Shown here piece after piece: positions 53,490-64,000 of a DNA stretch of 64,000 nt. The stretch comes from Curtobacterium sp. UCD-KPL2560. GTDB lineage: Bacteria > Actinomycetota > Actinomycetes > Actinomycetales > Microbacteriaceae. Below the pieces are notes generated by a model, which saw only the letters and a program-made list of their open reading frames with translations, was not told where the DNA came from and did no database searches. The position numbers and the translations under genes were made by a program. Within the stretch, counting starts at the first letter, position 1; each line of letters starts with the position of its first letter. The stretch is taken from NCBI RefSeq assembly GCF_001705035.1, contig NZ_MCIG01000001.1, forward strand, positions 138,616 through 202,615. Direction: 5' to 3'.

Positions 53490-54311
53490 TCAGTGGCGCG
53501 GGAGGGTGTCCTCGAGGTCGCTCTCCGCCGGGGCGCCGTCGACCTGGAGCACGACGACCGTGACGTTGTCGCGGCCACCGGCCACGACGGCGTCACCGAC
53601 GAGGCGCTCGGCCAGCTCCTGGGCGCCGGGGACGCGTGCGGCGATGCGGCTGATGCCGACGTCGCCGAGCTCCTTGGTCAGGCCGTCGGAGCAGATGAGG
53701 TAGCGGTCGCCGGCCCGGAGCGGCAGCGTCCACCAGTCCGGGACCGGCGGTTCGCCGAACCCGACCGCCCGCGTGATCACGTTGCTGTCGGGGTGTTGCT
53801 CGGCGTCCTCGGCACGGAGCAGACCGGCGTCCACCATCTCCTGCACGACCGAGTGGTCGACCGTGACGCGGCGGAGCGTGCCGTCCTCGATGCGGTAGGT
53901 GCGGGAGTCCCCGACGTTGAACACGAGCGCCGCGGGCTGACCGTCGGAGGACACGAGCGCGAGCCCGGTCACCGTCGTCCCGGCGCCGAGCGCGTTGCCG
54001 CCCGCAGCACGTTCGATGTCGGCGGTCGCCAGGAGGAGTGCCTGCTGGATCTGCTTCCGCGACGAGAACGCACCGTCGACCGACTGCTCGAGCCGGCGGA
54101 CCACCGCGTCGCTCGCACGGTCGCCGGCGAGGTGCCCACCCATGCCGTCGGCGACGACGAAGAACGGCGCCCCGACGAGGTAGCTGTCCTCGTTGTGGTC
54201 CCGTCGGCGTCCGACGTCCGTCGCGGCTCCCCAGGAGAGCGTGAGGACGGAGCCGTCGGCCCCGGGGACGTCGATGGCGTGCTCGGTGGCTGCTCGGCCG
54301 AGTTCGGTCAC
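53490..54311 (-). CDS. PP2C-family Ser/Thr phosphatase
   Basis: Metal-dependent phosphatase that reverses Hanks-kinase phosphorylation. The 273-residue product has RRRDHNEDSYLVG, FVVADGMGGHLAGDRAS (metal-binding Asp and Gly), VFNVGDSRTYRI, VTVDHSVVQEMV, CSDGLTKEL and the closing GGRDNVTVVVLQV. It is cytosolic (no membrane helix). Upstream is the FHA protein and downstream the kinase, the classic kinase/phosphatase/FHA neighbourhood. Confidence 0.95.
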   Translation of the reverse strand: MTELGRAATEHAIDVPGADGSVLTLSWGAATDVGRRRDHNEDSYLVGAPFFVVADGMGGHLAGDRASDAVVRRLEQSVDGAFSSRKQIQQALLLATADIERAAGGNALGAGTTVTGLALVSSDGQPAALVFNVGDSRTYRIEDGTLRRVTVDHSVVQEMVDAGLLRAEDAEQHPDSNVITRAVGFGEPPVPDWWTLPLRAGDRYLICSDGLTKELGDVGISRIAARVPGAQELAERLVGDAVVAGGRDNVTVVVLQVDGAPAESDLEDTLPRH

Positions 54312-54354
54312 GGTTTCAGGGTCGCTCTCTGGGGGTTCGGGGCGTGCCGGCCGG

Positions 54355-55176
54355 TCAGCCGGTCACCGGTGCCGAGGGGACGGGCGGGAGACGGTCGGAG
54401 GAACCGACACGCAGGTGCGGCGACAGGACCTCGATGACGTTGCCGTCACCGATCTCGACGAGCGTACCGGTCAGGACGACGATCGAGGCACCCGCGGGCA
54501 TGCGCGACGCGGCCGCCCCGGCGGGTCGGATCACGGTGCCGTTCGTCGAGCGCAGGTCCTCGACGACGACGGCCTCGCCCTCGGCGTGCAGGGCGACGTG
54601 CGACGACGAGACCTGACCGCTCGGCGAGGGCACGGTCACCAGCTCGGGTCCGGGTCCGGTCAGGACGCGGGGCGGCGACGGCCTGCGGCCGACGACGACG
54701 GGACGGTCGAGCCGGACCGTCCGACCGCCGACGCGGACGGACGGGACGCGCGTCCGGGTCGCCGTCGGTCCCGTCCCGGGCACGCCGGTCTGGAGGCCCG
54801 ACACACGGTGGTCAGGACGTCCCCCCGTGGTCGTCTGGTCGGTTCCGAGCGGGTGCGGCGGTCGGCTCACGAGGACGGTGTCGTCGTGTCGGCTCCGCAC
54901 GATCGTGTCGTCCGGCGAGCCCCCGGCGCCGGGCGAGCCCGCTGCGCCGAACGACCGCGCGACGATGACCGTGTCCCCGAGGTCGTCGCGGTCCGGCCCC
55001 GTGACGACCGACGGGCGGGCCGCCCGCAGCACCGTGTCGTCCGCCGCACCGCCGCTGCAACGCCGATCAGCGTCCGCCGCTTCGACGAGCGCCCGCTGGG
55101 GCCGCGCCTGCTCGACGCCCGCCCGTGCTCCGACGTCGCTGACGGGCACCTCGCCGTCGTTGGTGTCTCGCTGCAT
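54355..55176 (-). CDS. FHA domain protein with repeated DT[VI] motifs
   Basis: A 273-residue cytosolic protein. The N-terminal half is disordered and carries four similar threonine motifs: DDTVLRAAR (Thr48), GDTVIVAR (Thr69), DDTIVRSR (Thr91) and DDTVLVSR (Thr100), likely phospho-acceptor or FHA-binding sites. The FHA domain (about 155-255) has VVVGRRPSPPRVL, SGQVSSSHVALHAEG and DLRSTNGTVI. ATG at 55176 is preceded by GGAG; GTG at 55182 overlaps the upstream stop and is an alternative start. It precedes the PP2C and kinase genes. Confidence 0.9.
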   Translation of the reverse strand: MQRDTNDGEVPVSDVGARAGVEQARPQRALVEAADADRRCSGGAADDTVLRAARPSVVTGPDRDDLGDTVIVARSFGAAGSPGAGGSPDDTIVRSRHDDTVLVSRPPHPLGTDQTTTGGRPDHRVSGLQTGVPGTGPTATRTRVPSVRVGGRTVRLDRPVVVGRRPSPPRVLTGPGPELVTVPSPSGQVSSSHVALHAEGEAVVVEDLRSTNGTVIRPAGAAASRMPAGASIVVLTGTLVEIGDGNVIEVLSPHLRVGSSDRLPPVPSAPVTG

Positions 55177-55178
55177 GG

Positions 55179-55793
55179 TCACTCCACCGTAGACGATCCT
55201 GTCCGCCCCGTCGCGCCCCTGCTCGGTGTGCGGTCCCAGGACGGCCCGACGCCCAGGCGCACCGACCGCAGCACGAGCGCCGCGAGCGGGTCGTCCGACC
55301 ACGTGTCGAGCGCGTGGCGGGCCCGGACCTCGGCCCGCGCGGACGAACCGAGTGCCCACGCACACCACGCACCGACGGCCAGCGCTCCGGCGGCGGCGAT
55401 CGCGTCGTCGACCGACGAGGGGCCGTCACGCCGCCACGCCTGCCATGCTGCCGTCAGCCGGTCCCCCGCGCTCCGCACGACGGCACCGTCGGGTGCCGGT
55501 CCTTCGCCCCGCAGGGCCGGTGGCGTCGGCTCGCGGAACGGGTCGAACGGCACGACCGTGCGCGGATCGGGTCGGTCGACCGCGGTCAGGAAGCGCAGGA
55601 TGGCGAAGCGGGTCGCGAGGGCCCCGCACGCCGTCCGCACGGTCGCGGACCGCAACCGGTCCGTGTGGGGCACGTCGGCCGGCGAGGTCGGCGCGACCAG
55701 CGCCGCGCACGCGGCGCGGAGGGTCACCGCCGCCGCGATCTCGCGGGGGTAGCGGGTCTGGGCAGCCGGGGTTCGTCCTGGAGTCGAGGTCAT
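55179..55793 (-). CDS. DUF4192-like protein, function unknown
   Basis: A 204-residue, alanine-rich helical protein. The C-terminal part, with LTAAWQAWRRDG, AAAGALAVGAWCAWALGS and RHALDTWSDDPLAALVL, resembles the C-terminal portion of actinobacterial DUF4192 proteins, but the N-terminal half is shorter than usual. That assignment is by resemblance only. It overlaps the FHA gene's upstream GTG by four bases, so it is probably the first gene of the FHA-PP2C transcript. The ATG at 55793 has a palindrome GCACGAGATCGTGC just before it. Confidence 0.6.
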   Translation of the reverse strand: MTSTPGRTPAAQTRYPREIAAAVTLRAACAALVAPTSPADVPHTDRLRSATVRTACGALATRFAILRFLTAVDRPDPRTVVPFDPFREPTPPALRGEGPAPDGAVVRSAGDRLTAAWQAWRRDGPSSVDDAIAAAGALAVGAWCAWALGSSARAEVRARHALDTWSDDPLAALVLRSVRLGVGPSWDRTPSRGATGRTGSSTVE

Positions 55794-55882
55794 GCACGAG
55801 ATCGTGACGTGCGCCGCGCCTCCAGACCGGTCGGAGCCGACCACCTGTGGAGGGAGGGCCGCGCCACCCGACCTGTGGAGGA

Positions 55883-56653
55883 TCAGCCTGCGCGCGGTTC
55901 CAGGCTCTCCGCGACCAGGTCCCACCCGTCGGACGTGCGCTCGATCGCGACCCCGTTCGCGGCGGCCCACGCGAGCAGGTCCTCCATCGACCTCACATCC
56001 GCACCCGTGCGACCCAGCAGGCCGACCATGCGGCCCTTCGCCGTCTTGTTCCAGTGGTTGAGCGCCTTCCGACGACCTCCGCCGTCGACGCTCACCACCC
56101 GCAGCGTCACCGCGTCGTCGACCGGGCCGAGGGCACGGTAGCCCTCCGACCGCAGGTCCAGGACCAACCCAGCACGCCGCTGCGCGATCGCCGCGCTCGA
56201 GGGCCCGGGCCAGTGCCGCGCGAGCTTGAGCGCACCGAGCCGCGCGTCGTGCGAGAGCCGGTACGCCGGGATCGGGTCGCCCGCGCCCACGGGCCCGAAC
56301 ATCGCCGACTGCACGACGACGTGCTCCGCCCACCACCGCCGCGTCGCGTCGTCGGCGGACGCCACGTCGAGGGGGTCGTAGAGGACGCCGGTGTAGCGCT
56401 CGATCGCCGACATGGTCGGCGACGTGTCGAGCGTCAGGTTCCGGAACCGTTCGGCGATCGACCGCGGTCCCAGCTTGAGGGCCGTCCGCGCGGTGGACTC
56501 CTCGGAACTGACGGAACGGGCCGCGGTGATCACCGCGGCCCGTTCGTCGGACAGTTCCGGGAAGGAGAGTGCACCCAGGTCGAGGGTGCGCTCCGGGTCC
56601 CCGCCCTCCCGCTTCGTCTCGGACGGCGGGAGGAGGACGGTCAGTCCGGTCAG
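55883..56653 (-). CDS. yaaA: Peroxide stress protein YaaA, probable CTG start
   Basis: YaaA (DUF328/UPF0246) lowers free iron and protects DNA during peroxide stress. The conserved N-terminus LLPPSETKREGGD is encoded only upstream of the first ordinary start (GTG at 56533), and no ATG, GTG or TTG lies in frame before it. The frame is open to CTG at 56653, which overlaps the atpC stop codon (CTGA) and yields 256 residues, about the family length of 258. Other hallmarks: MSAIERYTGVLYDPLD and FNHWNK-like ALNHWNKTAKGRM. CTG at 56644 is a second option. Co-transcribed with the atp operon. Confidence 0.85.
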   Translation of the reverse strand: MTGLTVLLPPSETKREGGDPERTLDLGALSFPELSDERAAVITAARSVSSEESTARTALKLGPRSIAERFRNLTLDTSPTMSAIERYTGVLYDPLDVASADDATRRWWAEHVVVQSAMFGPVGAGDPIPAYRLSHDARLGALKLARHWPGPSSAAIAQRRAGLVLDLRSEGYRALGPVDDAVTLRVVSVDGGGRRKALNHWNKTAKGRMVGLLGRTGADVRSMEDLLAWAAANGVAIERTSDGWDLVAESLEPRAG

Positions 56654-56913
56654 GACGCCAGCGCGGCCTGCCGCGCCACGATCGTGACCGTGTCGTGCTC
56701 GACCGACAGGAAGCCGTCCTCGGCGTCCGCAGCCACCGTCGAACCGTCGGCCCGGGTGATGCGGACCTGGCCCTGCGCGAGGGTCGCGAGCAGCGGCTCG
56801 TGTCCCGCGAGGATGCCGATCTGGCCCTCCGTCGTGCGTGCCACGACCATGGTGGCCTCGCCCGTCCAGACCTCACGGTCCGCCGAGACGACGCTCACGG
56901 TGAGTGCCGCCAT
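56650..56913 (-). CDS. atpC: ATP synthase epsilon subunit
   Basis: Central-stalk subunit linking gamma to the c-ring and inhibiting hydrolysis. At 87 residues it contains only the N-terminal beta-sandwich domain (VSADREVWTGEATMVVART, GQIGILAGHEPLLATL) and lacks most of the C-terminal helical hairpin, which is typical for shortened actinobacterial epsilon subunits. Last of the canonical atp genes; its stop codon overlaps the probable CTG start of yaaA. Confidence 0.95.
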   Translation of the reverse strand: MAALTVSVVSADREVWTGEATMVVARTTEGQIGILAGHEPLLATLAQGQVRITRADGSTVAADAEDGFLSVEHDTVTIVARQAALAS

Positions 56914-56914
56914 G

Positions 56915-59318
<2,404 letters not shown>

Positions 59319-60947
59319 CTAGCGACGACCCTTGACGATCTGCTCCTGGTCGACATCCTCGGCCTGGGCCGCGTCGAACTGCTCCGAGCCGAGCGTCTTG
59401 CCGTCGCTCGTCTGGAAGCCCTTCGTGAAGGCGTCGATCTCGCGCTCCATCGCAGCAACGGTGTCGTCGCTGAGCTGGTTGGTCTCGCGCAGGGTGGTCA
59501 GGACGTCGGAGTTGCGACGCAGGTGCTCGAGCAGCTCGGACTCGAAGCGGAGCACGTCGGAGACGGGCACCTCGTCGAGCTTGCCGTTCGTGCCGGCCCA
59601 GATCGAGACGACCTGCTCCTCGACCGGGTACGGCGAGTACTGCGGCTGCTTGAGGAGCTCGGTCAGACGCGCACCACGGTCGAGCTGACGACGCGACGCC
59701 TGGTCGAGGTCGGATGCGAACATCGCGAACGCCTCAAGCGAGCGGTACTGCGCGAGCTCGAGCTTGAGCGTGCCGGAGACCTTCTTGATCGACTTGACCT
59801 GTGCGTCACCACCGACGCGGGACACCGAGATGCCCACGTCGACGGCCGGACGCTGGTTCGCGTTGAACAGGTCCGACTGCAGGAAGATCTGGCCGTCGGT
59901 GATCGAGATCACGTTGGTCGGGATGTACGCCGAGACGTCGTTCGCCTTGGTCTCGATGATGGGCAGACCCGTCATCGACCCGGCGCCGAGCTCGTCGGAC
60001 AGCTTCGCGCAACGCTCCAGCAGACGGGAGTGCAGGTAGAAGACGTCACCCGGGTAGGCCTCACGCCCCGGCGGACGACGCAGGAGGAGCGACACCGCAC
60101 GGTAGGCCTCGGCCTGCTTCGACAGGTCGTCGAAGATGATGAGGACGTGCTTGCCCTGGTACATCCAGTGCTGGCCGATGGCCGAACCGGTGTACGGGGC
60201 GAGGTACTTGAAGCCGGCCGGGTCGGAGGCGGGGGCCGCGACGATGGTCGTGTACTCCATCGCACCGGCGTCCTCGAGCGCGCCCTTGACGGAGGCGATC
60301 GTGGAGCCCTTCTGGCCGATGGCGACGTAGATGCAGCGGACCTGCTTGTTCTCGTCGCCCGACTCCCAGTTGGCCTTCTGGTTGATGATCGTGTCGATCG
60401 CGATGGCCGTCTTGCCGGTCTGGCGGTCGCCGATGATCAGCTGACGCTGGCCACGGCCGACGGGGATCATCGCGTCGATCGCCTTGATGCCGGTCTGGAG
60501 CGGCTCGTGCACCGACTTGCGGGACATGACGCCGGGCGCCTGCAGCTCGAGGGCACGACGGCCCTCGGCCTGGATCTCGCCGAGGCCGTCGATCGGGGCG
60601 CCGAGCGGGTCGACGACGCGACCGAGGAAGCCGTCGCCGACGGGAGCCGAGAGGACCTCACCCGTGCGGGTGACCTCCTGGCCTTCCTCGATGCCGGCGA
60701 ACTCGCCGAGCACGATGGCGCCGATCTCGTCCTCGTCGAGGTTCTGCGCGAGACCGAGGGTCCCGTCCTCGAAGCGGATGAGCTCGTTCGCCATGACGCC
60801 GGGGAGGCCCTCGACGTGCGCGATGCCGTCGCCCGCGTCGGTGACGTGCCCGACCTCGGCCGTGGAGGCCTTCGTCGGCTCGTAGTTCGAGACGAAGTCC
60901 TTCAGGGCATCACGGATCTCATCGGGGCTGATGGTGATGTCTGCCAT
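59319..60947 (-). CDS. atpA: ATP synthase alpha subunit
   Basis: Non-catalytic F1 subunit. The 542-residue product has Walker [46 protein letters not shown] and [21 protein letters not shown]-type sequence (in part [19 protein letters not shown]). The C-terminus is extended by an acidic tail ([17 protein letters not shown]), common in Microbacteriaceae. ATG at 60947 begins [15 protein letters not shown]. Confidence 0.98.
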   Translation of the reverse strand: MADITISPDEIRDALKDFVSNYEPTKASTAEVGHVTDAGDGIAHVEGLPGVMANELIRFEDGTLGLAQNLDEDEIGAIVLGEFAGIEEGQEVTRTGEVLSAPVGDGFLGRVVDPLGAPIDGLGEIQAEGRRALELQAPGVMSRKSVHEPLQTGIKAIDAMIPVGRGQRQLIIGDRQTGKTAIAIDTIINQKANWESGDENKQVRCIYVAIGQKGSTIASVKGALEDAGAMEYTTIVAAPASDPAGFKYLAPYTGSAIGQHWMYQGKHVLIIFDDLSKQAEAYRAVSLLLRRPPGREAYPGDVFYLHSRLLERCAKLSDELGAGSMTGLPIIETKANDVSAYIPTNVISITDGQIFLQSDLFNANQRPAVDVGISVSRVGGDAQVKSIKKVSGTLKLELAQYRSLEAFAMFASDLDQASRRQLDRGARLTELLKQPQYSPYPVEEQVVSIWAGTNGKLDEVPVSDVLRFESELLEHLRRNSDVLTTLRETNQLSDDTVAAMEREIDAFTKGFQTSDGKTLGSEQFDAAQAEDVDQEQIVKGRR

Positions 60948-61053
60948 GGGATTTTCCTTGTTGGTTTCCGGGGCCCTGCGGCTCCGAGAGGGTGATGCTG
61001 CCTGACCGGCAGTTCCCGTTGTGGACTTGGGTGGGGCGGCTTCGACCGTACGC

Positions 61054-61848
61054 TCAGCCGGCGAGCTGGAGCCGGAGCTCCGACAGGCGCGTGGACACCG
61101 TGCCGTCGATGACGTCGCCACCGACCTGCACGCGCACCCCGCCGACGACCGCGGGGTCGACGACGCGGTTCACGCTGATGTCCTTGCCGTACCGCTCGGC
61201 GAGACCCCGGGCGACGCGAGCCGCCTGGCCGTCCGAGAGCGGGGACGCGGTGACGACCGTCGCGACGAGCTTGCCCGCCTGGTCGGCCACGATGCGCGAG
61301 GCGTCGCGGACCAGTTCACCGATGCGGCGGCCACGGGGCTGCTGCACGAGGTGCGACAGGATCGCGGTCGTCTGCGCCGACGTCTTGTCCGCGAGGAGCC
61401 GCTCGACGAGCGACGCCTTCTCGGACGCACTGCCGAGCTTCGTGCCGAGCGCGAGTTCGAGCTTCGCGTCGGACCGCACCGCGGTCTCGAACGCGAACAG
61501 CTCGGCCTCGATCGAGGTGTCCGACGACGCGGTGGCGGCGACGGCGCGGATGCCCGCGTCCTCGATGCCGGCGAGCAGGTCCTCCTGCGAGGACCAGCGC
61601 GACCCGGCCACGGCGGTCAGGACCGCGCGCGTCTCGGTCGACTGCCCGGCGAAGACGCGGTCGATCAGCACCTTCTTGCCGACGGCGTCGGCGGTCGGGT
61701 CGGACAGCAGGCCCAGGAGCTGCGGCGCACCGGCGATCGCCCGCCCTGCGGCGAGGATCTGGACACCCGTGTCGAGCGTGACGGCACCGCCGAGGTCGGC
61801 GAGCACCGCCCTCGTCGACCCGAGTGCTTCCCTGGTGGCGCTGCGCAT
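61054..61848 (-). CDS. atpH: ATP synthase delta subunit, long actinobacterial form
   Basis: Peripheral-stalk subunit joining the b-dimer to F1. At 264 residues it is longer than the ~177 of E. coli, as in other actinobacteria where delta carries an N-terminal helical addition. The C-terminal half has [20 protein letters not shown] and [20 protein letters not shown], matching the OSCP family signature. The stop of atpF lies two bases upstream. Here delta is separate from subunit b, unlike the mycobacterial fusion. Confidence 0.95.
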   Translation of the reverse strand: MRSATREALGSTRAVLADLGGAVTLDTGVQILAAGRAIAGAPQLLGLLSDPTADAVGKKVLIDRVFAGQSTETRAVLTAVAGSRWSSQEDLLAGIEDAGIRAVAATASSDTSIEAELFAFETAVRSDAKLELALGTKLGSASEKASLVERLLADKTSAQTTAILSHLVQQPRGRRIGELVRDASRIVADQAGKLVATVVTASPLSDGQAARVARGLAERYGKDISVNRVVDPAVVGGVRVQVGGDVIDGTVSTRLSELRLQLAG

Positions 61849-61850
61849 GC

Positions 61851-62405
61851 TCAGCGCTCCCCGGCCGTCTGGCCCTGGGACGCCTCGAGGTCGGCGAGGA
61901 AGCGGTCCACGACCGCTGCCGACTTCGCGTCGTCCTTGAGCGACTCCCCGATCACGCCGGAGGCGAGGTCGAGGGCGAGGGTGCCCACCTCGCTCCGCAG
62001 CGACTGCAGAGCGGACTGGCGCTCGGCCTCGATCTGGGCCTGGGCGTTGGCGGTGATGCGCGCGGCGTCGGCCGAGGCCTGCTCGCGCACCTCGTTGCCG
62101 ATCGCGGTCGCGTCGGCACGGGCCTGCTCACGGATCCGCGAGGCCTCGGCACGGGCGTCGGCGAGCTGCTTGTTGTACTCGTCGAGCGCGGCCGCGGCCT
62201 GCTCCTGGGCAGCTTCGGCCTTCTTGATGCCACCCTCGATGGCCTCGGTGCGCTCATCGAGCATCTTCGTGATGCGCGGCGTGACGACACGCCAGAACAC
62301 CAGGAAGATGATGACGAAGGCCACCGCGGACCACACGATGTCGTACACCGGGGGGATCAGCGGATTGATGTTCTCCTCCGCCGCGATGATGAGTGCGTGC
62401 TGCAT
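61851..62405 (-). CDS. atpF: ATP synthase subunit b
   Basis: Peripheral stalk subunit. The 184-residue product has one N-terminal helix (YDIVWSAVAFVIIFLVFW), then a long charged coiled coil (KKAEAAQEQAAAALDEYNKQ) to the end. Located between the c and delta genes. Confidence 0.96.
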   Translation of the reverse strand: MQHALIIAAEENINPLIPPVYDIVWSAVAFVIIFLVFWRVVTPRITKMLDERTEAIEGGIKKAEAAQEQAAAALDEYNKQLADARAEASRIREQARADATAIGNEVREQASADAARITANAQAQIEAERQSALQSLRSEVGTLALDLASGVIGESLKDDAKSAAVVDRFLADLEASQGQTAGER

Positions 62406-62414
62406 CGAGGAACC

Positions 62415-63573
<1,159 letters not shown>

Positions 63574-63677
63574 GTCATGGCACGCGATGGTGGACTGTGT
63601 GGAGGCTGTCCGCTCCGAGCATTGCTCCGGACGCGGACGCAACAAACCCTATCAGGTGAGAGAGCCTGCTCGGGCTC

Positions 63678-64000
63678 TCAGACGCGCGGGTCGGGCTTCC
63701 CAGGCTCTGCCGGTCGGTCCGCGCCGTCACCGGGCAGGGCAACGCCGATCGGGATGCGGGCCTTCGCGACGACGACCACGTCGATCACCAGGGAGCCCAC
63801 GACGCCGGCGATGATGACGACGGCCAGGACCGGGAAGTCGACCCAGCTCCGGTCGCGCAGGGCGATGAGCACGACGAGGAAGAGCACGAACTTCAGGAAC
63901 CAGGTCCCCATCACGATGCCGAAGAAGGCGCCGGAGATCATCTGCCCCTTGGAGACGCGCAGCGCCACGAGCACCGAGACCGCCGTCAGGCCGAGGAACA
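63678..64000 (-). CDS. AtpI-like small membrane protein, 5' end beyond the window
   Basis: Incomplete at the right edge. At least 107 residues with three transmembrane segments, MISGAFFGIVMGTWFLKFVL, LAVVIIAGVVGSLVIDVVVV and another at the edge, and a short polar C-terminus (GDGADRPAEPGKPDPRV). Its position directly before atpB matches the uncharacterised AtpI-like gene that precedes atpB in many actinobacterial atp operons. It probably assists c-ring or Fo assembly. The 104-bp gap to atpB has no other ORF. Confidence 0.75.
   Translation of the reverse strand, partial: FLGLTAVSVLVALRVSKGQMISGAFFGIVMGTWFLKFVLFLVVLIALRDRSWVDFPVLAVVIIAGVVGSLVIDVVVVAKARIPIGVALPGDGADRPAEPGKPDPRV

Noticed and set aside
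55794-55882. Possible extra small gene between the DUF4192-like gene and yaaA.
   Set aside because: Eighty-nine bases with no start codon plus ribosome-binding site; only a 14-bp palindrome is present.

Overview
This window looks like a core chromosomal segment of a high-GC actinobacterium, most likely of the family Microbacteriaceae (Curtobacterium or a close relative). The grounds are the very high G+C content, the many GTG starts, the frequent 4-base GTGA/ATGA stop-start overlaps, and the gene order (pyrR-nusB-efp-aro, mltG-ruvX-alaS-rpsD, rarA, ribF-truB-rbfA-infB-ylxR-nusA-proS-ispG, rseP-dxr, atp operon). Genus assignment is inference. Almost everything is on the minus strand. I see no tRNA, rRNA, insertion sequence, prophage or CRISPR array.

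Layout. 1-7.7 kb: 5' end of pyrB, pyrR with a probable PyrR-binding RNA element, nusB, efp, an ABC1/UbiB-type kinase, two tiny plus-strand ORFs, and the shikimate genes aroB-aroK-aroC. 7.8-17.5 kb: mltG, ruvX, alaS, a 60-aa membrane protein, rpsD, rarA, and (plus strand) a membrane-anchored cyclophilin and a DUF349 protein. 17.5-30.1 kb: a translation and tRNA-modification block (ribF, two membrane proteins, truB, a degenerate uridine-kinase-like gene divergent from mutY, rbfA, infB, ylxR, nusA, proS), then ispG. 30.1-38.1 kb: a cysteine hydrolase/NCS1 permease pair, rseP, dxr, a secreted protein of unknown function, an FKBP lipoprotein, an OsmC-like protein and an asparaginase. 38.2-55.8 kb: a large envelope-signalling cluster. 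55.9-64 kb: yaaA and the F1Fo ATP synthase operon, cut at the right edge upstream of atpB.

The most system-like region is 38.2-55.8 kb. It encodes a PP2C phosphatase, a Ser/Thr kinase with a fibronectin-like exterior domain instead of PASTA repeats, a giant (about 1,940 aa) membrane-anchored Ig/FN3 protein, a MoxR ATPase, a DUF58 protein, a TgpA-like membrane protein whose transglutaminase triad is entirely substituted, and two FHA proteins, one with twin zinc ribbons. The core matches what has been called the PFNA cluster (protein kinase, FN3, AAA-ATPase, with DUF58, transglutaminase and PP2C) in bifidobacteria. The FHA adaptors, the dead transglutaminase and the DTV/DTI repeat motifs are the less explored parts.

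A second theme is transcription-start architecture. Eleven genes have a TAnnnT hexamer exactly 6 or 7 bases before the start codon, which predicts leaderless mRNAs. They include a 22-bp divergent pair whose two -10 boxes overlap. Two genes (yaaA and atpB) may start at CTG.
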